Shown: positions 24,801 through 34,460 of the stretch, piece by piece
Numbering within the stretch: position 1 is the stretch's first letter
Layout of the letters: every line of letters starts with the position of its first letter
From: Solirubrobacter deserti
Lineage (GTDB): Bacteria; Actinomycetota; Thermoleophilia; Solirubrobacterales; Solirubrobacteraceae
Direction: 5' to 3'
Assembly (NCBI RefSeq): GCF_027587175.1
Contig: NZ_JAPCID010000015.1
Span: 1-64,000 of the forward strand
DNA length: 64,000 nucleotides
Made by a program: the position numbers and the translations under genes
Notes under the pieces: model-generated
Seen by the model: only the letters and a program-made list of their open reading frames with translations
Told to the model about the DNA's origin: nothing
Database searches by the model: none

Positions 24801-25729
24801 GCCCGGGCCCTCGCCTCGAGCTGTTGCAGCGTCCGGCTCAGCCGCGTCGCCGTGGGAGCGACCTTCGGCGTCGCCACGCGGATGCCCTCCGCGAGCGCCA
24901 GCCCGGCCGCGAGGTCGGTCACGTAGTGCTCGCCCAGGTACACGAGCGCGAGCCCGAGCGTGCTGGCGTAGATCCAGCCGAGCAGACCCGCGACACGGCC
25001 CGTGTCGCTGAGCACGTGCGCGGCCGTCACGGACGTGGCGAAGTGCAGCGACGGCATGGCGGCCAGGGGGTTGCCTCCGAGGACACCGTACAGGGGCGCC
25101 CAGCCCTGCCTCCAGAACTGCTCGCCGTACTCGACCATCATGCGGCGCAGCTCCGGCGTGCGGCCGTCCTCCATCAGGCCCTGCTGGGCCGCGTACCACG
25201 GCGGGGCCGTCGGGATCGCCCAGTAGCCGATCACGCCGACGTCGAAGGTCGCGTAGATCCGCGCCGCCGCGCTCGGGAACTGGTCGCGGTGCTTGAACAG
25301 GACGTAGGCCACGGTCCCGTGCGGGAACGCGAACCACACCCAGTGCGACCACACCAGGACCTTCTCCCACAGCTTGAACCCGTTCTCGGTCCCGAGCGCG
25401 CGCTGCAGCCGCATCGTGGGCGTCGTGCCGAAGCCGATCAGCCGGTCCAGCACGACCGGGTACTTGACCCGCACCCGCGCCTCGAGCTTGGCCGGGTCGT
25501 CGTTGGGCATCTGGTACGTGGCCAGATAGGCGTACATCTGCAGCACGCACATGCCGAAGTCCCGCCCGCGGCTGCGCGGCAGCAGCGTTCCGAGGGCGAA
25601 GGGCGTAGCCGCCGCAGCGGCGATCACCACGGGTGGCTTCAGGCGGAGCCGACGGCGGAGCAGCGGCGCCGCGAGGCCGACGGCGAGCACCGTGCAAGCG
25701 GCCGCGCGGGTGGCGGTCGAACGGGGCAC
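24797..25729 (-). CDS. PAP2-family membrane phosphatase/transferase (inositolphosphotransferase-like)
   Basis: This 310-residue membrane protein carries the PAP2 C2 and C3 motifs (AAMPSLHFATSV and YLGEHYVTDLAAGLAL) in the arrangement of Aur1/inositolphosphorylceramide-synthase-like PAP2_3 proteins. The N-terminal part has two helices and a conserved-looking HWVWFAFPHG. It would transfer or remove phosphate on a lipid or polyprenyl carrier at the outer face of the membrane. It is coupled by ATGA to the flippase-like gene. TAAGTT nine bases before GTG 25729 may be its -10. Confidence 0.85.
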   Translation of the reverse strand: MPRSTATRAAACTVLAVGLAAPLLRRRLRLKPPVVIAAAAATPFALGTLLPRSRGRDFGMCVLQMYAYLATYQMPNDDPAKLEARVRVKYPVVLDRLIGFGTTPTMRLQRALGTENGFKLWEKVLVWSHWVWFAFPHGTVAYVLFKHRDQFPSAAARIYATFDVGVIGYWAIPTAPPWYAAQQGLMEDGRTPELRRMMVEYGEQFWRQGWAPLYGVLGGNPLAAMPSLHFATSVTAAHVLSDTGRVAGLLGWIYASTLGLALVYLGEHYVTDLAAGLALAEGIRVATPKVAPTATRLSRTLQQLEARARA

Positions 25730-25738
25730 GGACTCAAG

Positions 25739-25744
25739 AACTTA
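25739..25744 (-). promoter_or_regulatory. Candidate -10 element
   Basis: On the minus strand TAAGTT lies nine bases before GTG 25729, the first gene of the PAP2/flippase pair. Confidence 0.35.
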
Positions 25745-25813
25745 TCGAGTCGCTCGGATGGGCTGGTACGGGCAGCCCTAGTCCCCACGCTGGGGCGTGC
25801 TGGCGTGCGGCCG

Positions 25814-26548
25814 CTACGCCGCGACCAGCGCGGCTTCCGAGACGAACGAGCGCACGACCTGCGAGCGCGGGTCGACCTCCGGGTGCCACTGCACCCCGAG
25901 CGCCCACGACGCGTCCGGGAGCTCGATCGCCTCGACGAGGTCGTCGAGCACCGACCATCCGCTCGCGACGATCCCGTCGCCGAGCTCGTCCACGGCTTGG
26001 TGGTGGTGCGACTTGGTCGCGTGCAAGGTCTCCCCGCACGCCCGCGCGGCCAGCGACCCCGGCTGGAGCCGGACGTCGTGGTCGGCGTTGTCGAAGGAGC
26101 CGAGCGACCGGCGGTGGTCGGTGTGGCCGACGTCGTCCGGGAGGTGCTGGATCAGCGTGCCGCCGCGCGCGACGTTGATCAGCTGCATCCCGCGGCAGAT
26201 GCCCAGCACGGGCAGGTCGCGCTCCAGCGCTCGGGTGAACAGCGCGATCTCGGCGCGGTCACGGTCCACGCGCGTGTTGGTGACCTTCGGGTGACGTGGG
26301 CCGCCGTAGCTGGAGGGGTCGATATCGGCGCCGCCGGCCAGCATCAGGCCGTCGAGGCCGCCCAGGACGTCGTCCGGATGGTCGGCGACCCATTCGTCGG
26401 GCGGCAGCATCATCGCGATCGCGCCGGCGCCCTGCAGAGCGTCGACGTAGGCGCGCGAGAGCAGGAAGGCCTCGCGGTCCCAGACGGTCCAGCGAGCCCG
26501 CTCCAGAGCGGTGCAGAGCCCGATCCGTGGTCTGCGCCCGTCGTCCAT
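25814..26548 (-). CDS. Class-I glutamine amidotransferase-like hydrolase (peptidase C26, PuuD-like)
   Basis: ATG 26548 gives 244 residues. The nucleophile elbow is PVLGICRGMQLINVARGG and the His-Glu pair is in LGVQWHPEVD. A GLMLAGGADIDPSSYGG loop and HATKSHHHQAVDELGDG match gamma-glutamyl-gamma-aminobutyrate hydrolases. Those enzymes cleave gamma-glutamyl amides in polyamine breakdown, but no other puu gene is nearby, so the substrate is uncertain. It is divergent from the enoyl-CoA hydratase gene with a 39-bp shared gap containing GGGTAC on its strand. Confidence 0.88.
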   Translation of the reverse strand: MDDGRRPRIGLCTALERARWTVWDREAFLLSRAYVDALQGAGAIAMMLPPDEWVADHPDDVLGGLDGLMLAGGADIDPSSYGGPRHPKVTNTRVDRDRAEIALFTRALERDLPVLGICRGMQLINVARGGTLIQHLPDDVGHTDHRRSLGSFDNADHDVRLQPGSLAARACGETLHATKSHHHQAVDELGDGIVASGWSVLDDLVEAIELPDASWALGVQWHPEVDPRSQVVRSFVSEAALVAA

Positions 26549-26587
26549 GAGGCTATGGAGTACCCACCTTTCCAGCACAATCACACC

Positions 26588-27370
26588 ATGAGCGTCCTAA
26601 CCGAGCGCGACGGCGCCGTGACCACGATCACGCTGAACCGGCCGGAAGCGATGAACGCCGCCAACACGGACCTTCGCGACGGCCTCCGGCAGGCCGTGGA
26701 GGAGGCCGCGGCCGATTCTCACACGCGGGCCGTGATCCTCACGGGCGCGGGGAAGGCGTTCTGCTCGGGCGCGGACCTCAAGTCCGGCTTCGAGCCGGCC
26801 GAGGACGGCATGCCGGACATCCACACGGCGCTCGACCAGCACTTCCACCCGATCATCCGCGGCCTGCGGACGATGCCCAAGCCCGTGATCAGCGCGGTCA
26901 ACGGCCCGGCGGTGGGCATCGGGATCTCGTTCGCGCTCGCCTGCGACCTCGTGCTGGCGGCCGAACGCGCCTACTTCATGCTCGCGTTCGTGAACATCGG
27001 CCTGGTGCCGGACGGCGGGTCCAGCTTCCTGATCCCGGAGCGGATCGGCTTCGCCCGCGCGACCGAGATGGCGATGCTGGGCGAACGCGTCCCGGCCAGC
27101 CAGGCGCTCGACTGGGGCCTGATCAACCGGGTGGTCGCCGACGACGAGCTGCAGGCGCGGGCGCACGAGCTGGCAAGCCGGATGGCGCAGGGCCCGACGC
27201 GCTCCTACGCGGGCTCCAAGCGCCAGCTCAACGCGTGGTCGTTCGGGCGCCTGGAGCAGCAGCTCGAGCTCGAGGCGGACCTCCAGCACGAGGCCGCCCG
27301 GACCGCCGACTTCCTCGAAGGCGTCACCGCGTTCGTCGAGAAACGACCCCCGAATTTCACGGGTTGTTAG
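26588..27370 (+). CDS. Enoyl-CoA hydratase/isomerase family protein
   Basis: This 260-residue crotonase-fold protein has ITLNRPEAMNAANTDL, the first oxyanion loop GAGKAFCSGADLKSG and the second VNGPAVGIGISFALACDLVL. At the acid/base region it reads FVNIGLVPDGGSSFLIPERIG. The usual first catalytic Glu is replaced by Asn, while the later Asp remains. That pattern resembles PaaG-type ring-epoxide/oxepin isomerases more than true hydratases. The reaction is therefore probably an isomerisation of an acyl-CoA. It stands alone, without other beta-oxidation genes. Confidence 0.88.
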   Translation: MSVLTERDGAVTTITLNRPEAMNAANTDLRDGLRQAVEEAAADSHTRAVILTGAGKAFCSGADLKSGFEPAEDGMPDIHTALDQHFHPIIRGLRTMPKPVISAVNGPAVGIGISFALACDLVLAAERAYFMLAFVNIGLVPDGGSSFLIPERIGFARATEMAMLGERVPASQALDWGLINRVVADDELQARAHELASRMAQGPTRSYAGSKRQLNAWSFGRLEQQLELEADLQHEAARTADFLEGVTAFVEKRPPNFTGC

Positions 27371-27470
27371 ACGGCTGCATGCAGGGACGTGCACGCAACG
27401 GCGTCAAGTTCTGGAGCCCCACTTGACCGTCATCAGGCCGACCGCGCCGCGAAGGCGTCCTCTCGCTCCT

Positions 27471-27476
27471 TATACT
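27471..27476 (+). promoter_or_regulatory. Candidate -10 element of the aa3 oxidase operon
   Basis: TATACT, a near-perfect -10, ends ten bases before GTG 27487. A transcript from it would have a leader of only a few bases. No good -35 lies 16-18 bp upstream (a TTGACC at 27423 is too far). Confidence 0.5.
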
Positions 27477-27486
27477 CCCGGCCCTC

Positions 27487-28392
27487 GTGTCCGAAGGTCG
27501 TAATCGTCGACGCCTGCTGCTCGCGCTGCCCCTTGCGCTGGTGGCCGCGCTCCTTGCCGCACCGGCCGCCAAGGCTGGTCTGCTGTTTCCCGAAGCCGGC
27601 GGCTCGCCGAACGCGGACAGCATCAAGACGCTCTACATCATGGTGTTCATCCTCGCGTTGTTCATCTTCGTGGGGGTCGAGGCGACGCTGCTGTGGGCGC
27701 TGTTCAAGTTCAAGGCCAAGAAGGGCCGCACCGCGGCCCAGATCCACGGCAACACGAAGCTCGAGATCGGCTGGACGGTCGGCGCGTTCGTGATCCTGAT
27801 CTTCATCACGGTCTTCACCTTCATCCAGCTGCCGTCGATCAAGAACCCGCCGCGATCGCTGATCGACGAGAACGGCAACCCCGTCGCCAACGTCGAGAAC
27901 GTCCAGTACGCCGCGACGAACCAGTCCGCGCCGGACGGCCCGTCGATGACGATCGAGGTCAACGGCCAGCAGTACGTCTGGCGGTACCTGTACCCGGGCA
28001 ACGACCGGCTGCTGACCTACACGGACATGGTCGTGCCCGTCGGCATGACGGTCCTGCTCGACATCACCGCCGACGATGTCGCGCACTCATGGTGGATTCC
28101 CAAGCTCGGCGGCAAGATGGACGCCGTCCCGGGCTACACGAACAAGCTTTGGTTCCGGATCCCGCCGGACGCCATTCCGGAGGGCGAGTCGCAAGTTGTG
28201 TACACGGGTCAGTGCGCCGAGCTGTGCGGGCGCAACCACGCCAACATGTACGGCCGCGTGATCGGCATGCGCATGGAGGACTACAAGCGCTGGTACGCCG
28301 AGAAGGTCCAGCAGGTCAAGACCGCTGAGACCAACGTCACCGAGCAGCAGAAGCAGCTGAACGAGCAGCAGTCCGCGGGCGGCGAGAACTGA
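27487..28392 (+). CDS. ctaC: Cytochrome c oxidase subunit II (without cytochrome c domain)
   Basis: This 301-residue protein has a signal peptide (LLLALPLALVAALLAAPAAK), two membrane helices and a periplasmic CuA domain. Copper ligands are the His in DDVAHSWWIPKLGG and the C-x3-C...H...M set in CAELCGRNHANM. The tail is a Gln/Lys-rich coil (QQKQLNEQQ). It receives electrons from cytochrome c for the oxidase encoded next. The stop overlaps the ctaD start (TGATG). No heme motif is present, in contrast to the second subunit II at 35642. Confidence 0.95.
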   Translation: MSEGRNRRRLLLALPLALVAALLAAPAAKAGLLFPEAGGSPNADSIKTLYIMVFILALFIFVGVEATLLWALFKFKAKKGRTAAQIHGNTKLEIGWTVGAFVILIFITVFTFIQLPSIKNPPRSLIDENGNPVANVENVQYAATNQSAPDGPSMTIEVNGQQYVWRYLYPGNDRLLTYTDMVVPVGMTVLLDITADDVAHSWWIPKLGGKMDAVPGYTNKLWFRIPPDAIPEGESQVVYTGQCAELCGRNHANMYGRVIGMRMEDYKRWYAEKVQQVKTAETNVTEQQKQLNEQQSAGGEN

Positions 28393-30083
28393 TGGCCGAT
28401 CAGACCATGGTCGGGCGTCCGCAGATCATCGCCCGCGCGATCGACGACCCGGACAAGACCCGCGGCTGGACCTCGTGGTTCACCACCACCGATCACAAGA
28501 AGATCGGGATCATGTACCTCGCCACGGTGCTGGTCTTCTTCGTGCTGGGCGGTGTCGAGGCGCTGCTGATCCGCACGCAGCTCGCCGTGCCGGACAACAC
28601 GCTGCTCACGCCTGAGCGGTACAACCAGATCCTCACGATGCACGGGACGACCATGGTCTTCCTGGTCATCGTGCCGGTGTGGGCGGGCTTCGCGAACTAC
28701 CTGCTGCCGCTGATGATCGGCGCGCGCGACGTCGCCTTCCCGCGCCTGAACGCGTGGTCGTACTGGATGTACCTGTTCGGCGGCCTCGCCCTCTACGGGT
28801 CGATGCTGTTCTCCCCGCCGGAGGCCGGTTGGTTCTCGTACGTCCCGCTCAGCCTCAAGCAGTACTCGGGCACCAACGGCCAGGAAGCGTGGATCTACAT
28901 GGTCCACCTCACCGGCCTGAGCTCGATCATCGGCGCGATCAACTTCATCGCCACCATCCACAACATGCGTGCGCCCGGCATGGGCTGGGGCCGCATGCCG
29001 CTGTTCGTGTGGACGATCCTGATCTACGCCTATCTGGTGATCGTCGCGCTGACGTCGCTCGCCGCGACCGTGACGATGCTGCTGCTGGACCGCAACTTCG
29101 GCACCGGCTTCTTCGACCCGTCGCAGGGAGGGTCGGCGCTGCTGTGGCAGCACCTGTTCTGGTTCTTCGGGCACCCCGAGGTGTACATCCTCGTGCTGCC
29201 GGCGTTCGGCGTCTTCTCGGAGATCCTGCCGGTGTTCGCGCGCAAGCCGATCTTCGGCTACAAGGCGATCGCGGCCGCCACGGTCGGCATCGCCTTCCTC
29301 GGCATGCTCGTGTGGGCGCACCACATGTTCGCCACACCGATGTCGACGACCGTGCTCGCGTTCTTCATGTTGATGTCGTTCGTGATCGCGGTGCCGACGG
29401 GCGTGAAGATCTTCAACTGGATCGCCACGCTGTGGCGCGGAACGGTCGAGTGGACGACGGCGCTGCTGTACTGCGTCGGCGGCATCGCCACGTTCACGAT
29501 GGGCGGCATCACCGGCATCTTCCTGGCCGTCTTCCCGATCGACTGGCAGCTGACGGACACCTACTTCGTCGTCGCGCACTTCCACTACACGGCGTTCGGC
29601 GCCTCCGCCTTCGCCATGGTCGCGGCGCTGTACTTCTGGTGGCCGAAGATGACCGGCCGGATGCTGAGCGAGCCGCTCGGCAAGCTCGGCTTCGCGCTGA
29701 TGTTCATCGGCTTCCACATGACCTTCCTGATCCAGCACTCCGCGGGCCTGTCGGGCATGCCGCGACGGATCTACGAGTACTCCGACGAGAGCTGGACGGT
29801 CTACAACTTCATCTCCACGATCGGCGCGTTCATGATCGCGCTGAGCGTCGCGGTGACGATCTTCGGCGTGGTCTGGTCGCTCAAGCGCGGCGCGATCGCC
29901 GGCCCGGACCCGTGGAAGGCGAACACGCTCGAGTGGTTCACGCCGTCGCCGCCGCCGGAGAACAACTTCGACGTCATCCCGCGCGTGCGCTCGGTGGAGC
30001 CGATGAAGGACATCCGCCGCGAGATCGAGCAGCGGACCAACGCCGAGCAGCGCTACCGCTCCGGACAGCCCTTGATGCGGTAG
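28392..30083 (+). CDS. ctaD: Cytochrome c oxidase subunit I, A1 type
   Basis: The 563-residue, twelve-helix protein has all haem-copper ligands: His in TMHGTTMVF, the CuB/cross-link block FFGHPEVYILVLP, WAHHMF, and HFHYTAFG. The Glu in GHPEVY is the D-channel glutamate that defines type A1 oxidases. It reduces oxygen to water and pumps protons in the cytoplasmic membrane. It is followed by the haem O synthase gene after four bases. No subunit III gene lies in this cluster. Confidence 0.96.
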   Translation: MADQTMVGRPQIIARAIDDPDKTRGWTSWFTTTDHKKIGIMYLATVLVFFVLGGVEALLIRTQLAVPDNTLLTPERYNQILTMHGTTMVFLVIVPVWAGFANYLLPLMIGARDVAFPRLNAWSYWMYLFGGLALYGSMLFSPPEAGWFSYVPLSLKQYSGTNGQEAWIYMVHLTGLSSIIGAINFIATIHNMRAPGMGWGRMPLFVWTILIYAYLVIVALTSLAATVTMLLLDRNFGTGFFDPSQGGSALLWQHLFWFFGHPEVYILVLPAFGVFSEILPVFARKPIFGYKAIAAATVGIAFLGMLVWAHHMFATPMSTTVLAFFMLMSFVIAVPTGVKIFNWIATLWRGTVEWTTALLYCVGGIATFTMGGITGIFLAVFPIDWQLTDTYFVVAHFHYTAFGASAFAMVAALYFWWPKMTGRMLSEPLGKLGFALMFIGFHMTFLIQHSAGLSGMPRRIYEYSDESWTVYNFISTIGAFMIALSVAVTIFGVVWSLKRGAIAGPDPWKANTLEWFTPSPPPENNFDVIPRVRSVEPMKDIRREIEQRTNAEQRYRSGQPLMR

Positions 30084-30087
30084 GTCG

Positions 30088-30978
<891 letters not shown>

Positions 30979-30988
30979 CTCACGCCAG

Positions 30989-31099
30989 ATGGATCGCAAG
31001 CTCGCTCGCAGAAACCTCCGTACGGCGTTCTACGCCAGCATCGTGGGGCTGCTCTTCTTCGCCATGACGTTCGTCGCTGCCTGGATCTATCTCCAGTAA
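30989..31099 (+). CDS. Tiny single-helix membrane protein in the oxidase operon (36 aa)
   Basis: ATG 30989 opens MDRKLARRNLRTAFYASIVG, then a hydrophobic helix (LLFFAMTFVAAWIYLQ) and TAA at 31097, which overlaps the next ATG (TAATG). It has a basic N-terminus and one helix, the shape of small oxidase accessory subunits. The tight coupling between ctaB and the subunit-IV-like gene supports it as real. It is too short for most gene finders. Confidence 0.75.
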   Translation: MDRKLARRNLRTAFYASIVGLLFFAMTFVAAWIYLQ

Positions 31100-31350
31100 T
31101 GACCGAGCACACCGAAGACCTCAACGGCCACGGCGCCACTCCTCCCGTCGGGGAGGAGATCCACATGCCGGCCCCGAGCATCCTGCCGTTGGTCAACTCG
31201 GCGGCGCTCGCGGCCGCGATCGTGTGCATCACCCTGTCGTGGATCCTCGTCGCGATCTTCGTCGCGGTGTTCCTGATCACGACGATCCGCTGGGTCGCGG
31301 ACGTCCGGCGAGACATCGCCGAGCTCCCGCTGGATCATTCGCATCACTAG
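31099..31350 (+). CDS. Cytochrome c oxidase small subunit (IV-like)
   Basis: This 83-residue protein carries HMPAPSILPLVNSAALAAAI, the HxPxPSxxP motif seen in small subunit-IV-type proteins of actinobacterial oxidases. One long or two short helices follow (ITLSWILVAIFVAVFLITTI), with a His-rich end (DHSHH). The start overlaps the tiny upstream gene. It probably belongs to the A1 oxidase and stabilises it. Confidence 0.75.
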   Translation: MTEHTEDLNGHGATPPVGEEIHMPAPSILPLVNSAALAAAIVCITLSWILVAIFVAVFLITTIRWVADVRRDIAELPLDHSHH

Positions 31351-31355
31351 TCGCG

Positions 31356-31361
31356 TAGGGT
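31356..31361 (+). promoter_or_regulatory. Candidate -10 element of the stressosome operon
   Basis: TAGGGT lies nine bases before GTG 31371, inside the 20-bp gap after the oxidase operon. It would give the rsb genes their own near-leaderless transcript. Confidence 0.45.
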
Positions 31362-31370
31362 TCCGCTGAG

Positions 31371-32810
31371 GTGGGGCCCGACGACGGCACCAACGGCGCA
31401 TCCGCGCTCACAGCTCGCTACTCGGCGGCCTTCTCCGCGTACCTCGCGGACGGCAGCGAGTCGGCGCTCGGCGTCGCCTATGACCTGGGACGCGAGGCGG
31501 TCGCGGCTCAGCTGAGCGTGCTCGACCTCGCCGAGGCGCATCACGCGGCCCTGCGCGCGGCCAACGTCCACGACGAGAAGGGGCTGCTGGCCTCGGCCGA
31601 CTTCCTGCGCGAGAGCCTGTCGATGTTCGAGACCGTACACCGCGGATACCTCGAGGTGCAGGAGGTCGCACGGCTCGAGCACGAGTACGTCGAGCAGCTG
31701 CGCGCGCTCGCGGACGCGTCCGTGGCGATCAACCTGTCACTGACGGTCGAGGCGATCCTGCAGCTCACGGCGGACGCCGCGCGCGGCATCCTGCGCTCCG
31801 CGCGGGCCACCGTGGCCGTCCTGGCCCCCGACCCGCGCCTGCGCCCGCTCACGGCCACCTCTCCCCCGCGCCTGGGCGGCGGCGAACCGCAGCCCGCGCG
31901 GCTCTCCGCGCAGCTCACGGGCCGCGGGAAGGAGCTCGGGATGGTGGAGGTCATCGACAGCCACGAGCGCGAGTTCACCGCGCGCGACGAGGCCGTGCTC
32001 ACACAGCTCGCCCAGCTCACGTCCGTGGCGATCTCCAACGCGCAGCTGTACGAGCGCGAGCGGACGATCGCGCGCACGCTTCAGCGCAGCCTGCGCCCCG
32101 GTGGCCTGCCGCCCGTGCCCGGGCTGAGCGCCGCCGTCCGCTTCCGGCCCGCGGGCGAGGGAATCGAGCTCGGCGGCGACTTCTACGACCTCTTCGGTGC
32201 CGGCGACGGCGCGTGGACCGCGCTGATCGGCGACGTCCAGGGCAAGGGTCCGGACGCCGCCGCCGTCACCGCGCTGGCCCGGCATACGATGCGCGCCGCC
32301 GCGGCCTACGAGTCGCGGCCGAGCGGCGTCCTCGCGCTCCTGCATCGCGCGCTGCGCGACCAGACCGGCGACGAGGGCCGCTTCTGCACGGTCTGCTACG
32401 CCCACCTGCGCGTCAACGGACGCACCGTGAACCTCGAGCTGGCGTGCGGCGGGCACCCGCTTCCGCTCGTGGTCGCGCCCGACGGCAGCGTGACGCCGGT
32501 CGGGCGCCTGGGCACGCTGCTGGGCTCCGACATCGACCCGTTGCTGACGGACGTCTCGGTCGAGCTGGCACCGGGCGAGGTGCTCGTGTTCTACACCGAC
32601 GGCGTGACCGAGGTCCGGCGCCGCCGCCAAGAGGTGTTCGGCCACGGGGAGCTCGTCGCCCTGCTCAGGACGTGCGCCGGGCTGCCGCCGGACGCGGTCG
32701 CCGACCGCGTCGAGGCAGCCGTTATCACCGCCTCGGACGGTCGCCTGCGCGACGACATGGCGATCCTGGCCTTCGGCCCCACCCCTCAACCCAAGGAGAA
32801 CGATGGCTGA
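31371..32810 (+). CDS. rsbU: RsbU-like phosphatase with RsbT-binding and GAF-like domains
   Basis: The 479-residue protein has three parts. The N-terminal ~85 residues (YLADGSESALGVAYDLGREA, LSVLDLAEAHHAALR) match the RsbU N-terminal domain that RsbT binds to activate the phosphatase. A GAF-like sensor follows (residues ~100-225). The PP2C/SpoIIE domain has GGDFYDLF, GDVQGKGPDAAA, YTDGVTEVRRR and DDMAILAFG. In Bacillus RsbU dephosphorylates the anti-anti-sigma RsbV. Here the target is not encoded nearby. The stop overlaps the rsbR start by 8 bp. Confidence 0.9.
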   Translation: MGPDDGTNGASALTARYSAAFSAYLADGSESALGVAYDLGREAVAAQLSVLDLAEAHHAALRAANVHDEKGLLASADFLRESLSMFETVHRGYLEVQEVARLEHEYVEQLRALADASVAINLSLTVEAILQLTADAARGILRSARATVAVLAPDPRLRPLTATSPPRLGGGEPQPARLSAQLTGRGKELGMVEVIDSHEREFTARDEAVLTQLAQLTSVAISNAQLYERERTIARTLQRSLRPGGLPPVPGLSAAVRFRPAGEGIELGGDFYDLFGAGDGAWTALIGDVQGKGPDAAAVTALARHTMRAAAAYESRPSGVLALLHRALRDQTGDEGRFCTVCYAHLRVNGRTVNLELACGGHPLPLVVAPDGSVTPVGRLGTLLGSDIDPLLTDVSVELAPGEVLVFYTDGVTEVRRRRQEVFGHGELVALLRTCAGLPPDAVADRVEAAVITASDGRLRDDMAILAFGPTPQPKENDG

Positions 32811-33687
32811 CCCGACCGCCGACCCCTCACCGGACGCTCGGGACGACCTGCTGCGCGAGTTGGTCGCGCACCTCCGCAACAACCGCACCGAGCTGCGCCA
32901 GGACTGGGCGCGCCGCATCGGCGAGGCACAGCTGCTCACGGCGCTGACCGAGGAGGAGATCTTCTCGGAGGCGACCTCGGTCTACGACAACTACGTCGAG
33001 GTGCTCGAGACGGGCTCGGTCGAGGCCCTGCGCGGCTACGCGCGCAACCTGTCCGAGCGCATCATCCCGCGCGGTGTCGAGACCGACGAGGTGCTCGGCA
33101 TCGTGCTGCTGCTGCGCGACGTCCTCTCGCGCTCGCTGTTCAAGAAGTACCCGGACGACATCTTCCGCGTGCTCGACGTCTACGAGCCGGCGGCCAACCG
33201 GATCGCGAACACGGTGGCGATCAACTTCGTGACCGAGCGCGAGCGCGTCATCCGCCAGCAGCAGGAGGCGATCCGCGAGCTCTCCACGCCGGTGCTCCAG
33301 GTGCGCGAGCGGCTGCTGATCCTCCCGATCATCGGCGTGCTCGACGGCCAGCGCGCCCGTCAGCTCACCGAGCAGCTGCTGCGCGGCATCCGCACCAACC
33401 GCGCCCGCGTGGTCGTGATCGACATCACGGGCGTGCCCGCGATCGACTCCACGGTCGCCAACCACCTCGTGCAGACCGTCGACGCCTCGCGCCTGATGGG
33501 CGCCTCGGTGATCATCACCGGCCTGTCCTCGGAGATCGCCCAGACGCTCGTGACGCTCGGCGTGGACCTGAGCAAGGTCAACGCCGTGGGTGACCTGCAG
33601 GGCGGCATCGAGGAGGCCGAGCGGCTGCTGGGCTACACGGTGATCTCGGGCGCGGTCACCTCCGAAAAGGCCGAAGACAGAGGGTGA
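32803..33687 (+). CDS. rsbR: RsbR-like stressosome protein (RsbRD-type N-terminus plus STAS)
   Basis: The 294-residue protein has an all-helical N-terminal domain (ELRQDWARRIGEAQLLTALT ... RGVETDEVLGIVLLLRDVL) of the RsbRD type rather than a globin. A signalling linker (RERVIRQQQEAIRELSTPVL) leads to the STAS domain. The STAS loop VVIDITGVPAIDSTVANHLV holds Thr/Ser at the places where RsbT phosphorylates RsbR. It forms the stressosome core with RsbS. The helical sensor suggests a different input from the haem-globin RsbRs. Confidence 0.92.
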   Translation: MADPTADPSPDARDDLLRELVAHLRNNRTELRQDWARRIGEAQLLTALTEEEIFSEATSVYDNYVEVLETGSVEALRGYARNLSERIIPRGVETDEVLGIVLLLRDVLSRSLFKKYPDDIFRVLDVYEPAANRIANTVAINFVTERERVIRQQQEAIRELSTPVLQVRERLLILPIIGVLDGQRARQLTEQLLRGIRTNRARVVVIDITGVPAIDSTVANHLVQTVDASRLMGASVIITGLSSEIAQTLVTLGVDLSKVNAVGDLQGGIEEAERLLGYTVISGAVTSEKAEDRG

Positions 33688-33697
33688 GAGGCGCGCC

Positions 33698-34057
33698 ATG
33701 GCCGTTCCGATCCTCAAGCAGGGGCCGTTCCTGATCGCGTCGATCCAGTCCGCGCTGACCGACACCGACGTGCTCCAGCTGCGCGACGACGTGATGGCGC
33801 AGGTCACGCGCCACCGGTCGCGGGGGATCATCGTCGACGTCACGTCGCTGGACGTGATGGACTCGTTCGTCTCGCGCTCGCTGCAGGGCATCGCCCGGAT
33901 GACCCGGCTGCGCGGCGCGGAGACGGTGATCGTCGGCATCCAACCCGAGGTCGCCTTCGCGATGGTCCAGCTCGGCATGAGCTTCGAGGACGTCCAGACG
34001 GCGCTCGATCTGGAGGAAGGGCTCGCGCTCCTAGAGGCGGGGTTCGGTGGCACCTGA
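33698..34057 (+). CDS. rsbS: RsbS, STAS-domain stressosome scaffold
   Basis: This 119-residue single STAS domain starts MAVPILKQGPFLIASIQSAL, a typical RsbS beginning. The phospho-acceptor serine is in IIVDVTSLDVMDSFVSRSLQ, the equivalent of Bacillus RsbS Ser59. It holds RsbT in the complex until phosphorylated. Its end overlaps the rsbT start by 11 bp. Confidence 0.94.
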   Translation: MAVPILKQGPFLIASIQSALTDTDVLQLRDDVMAQVTRHRSRGIIVDVTSLDVMDSFVSRSLQGIARMTRLRGAETVIVGIQPEVAFAMVQLGMSFEDVQTALDLEEGLALLEAGFGGT

Positions 34058-34460
34058 CGCGGTCGAGCGGATCGCTATCGAATCCGACGCAGACGTGGTC
34101 ACTGCGCGCCAGCGGGCGCGAGCGCTCGCGGTCACGCTCGACATGCCGAGCACCGACCAGACGCTGCTGGCGACCGCGATCTCGGAGATCGCCCGCAACA
34201 TCACGACCTACGCCAAGCGCGGCGAGGTCTGCATCGAGCTCGTCCGCGACGCGAACGGCCGCCGCGGCGTGAAGGTCGTGGCGCGCGACCACGGCCCGGG
34301 GATCGCCGACCTCGAGCGCGCGCTGACGGACGGCTACACGACCGGCGGCGGGCTGGGTCTCGGCCTGCCCGGCGCGCGGAGGCTCGTGGACGAGTTCGAC
34401 ATCCAGACGGCGCCCGGCGAGGGCACGACGGTGACGCTGGTGAAGTGGACCCGTGGCTGA
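34047..34460 (+). CDS. rsbT: RsbT, switch serine kinase
   Basis: The 137-residue GHKL-type kinase has the N box ATAISEIARNITTYA, the DHGPGIAD G1 loop and GGGLGLGLPGARRL G2 loop. It phosphorylates RsbR and RsbS and then leaves the stressosome to activate RsbU. GTG 34047 lies inside rsbS and the end overlaps rsbX by 8 bp, so stoichiometry is probably set by coupled translation. Confidence 0.95.
   Translation: MAPDAVERIAIESDADVVTARQRARALAVTLDMPSTDQTLLATAISEIARNITTYAKRGEVCIELVRDANGRRGVKVVARDHGPGIADLERALTDGYTTGGGLGLGLPGARRLVDEFDIQTAPGEGTTVTLVKWTRG

Noticed and set aside
25760-25778. GGGCTG/CAGCCC hairpin as a terminator after the amidotransferase gene
   Set aside because: Only six pairs with a seven-base loop and no U-tract. 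Such stems are expected by chance at this base composition.
27423-27476. TTGACC as the -35 for TATACT before ctaC
   Set aside because: The spacing is about 43 bp, far from the 16-18 bp needed.
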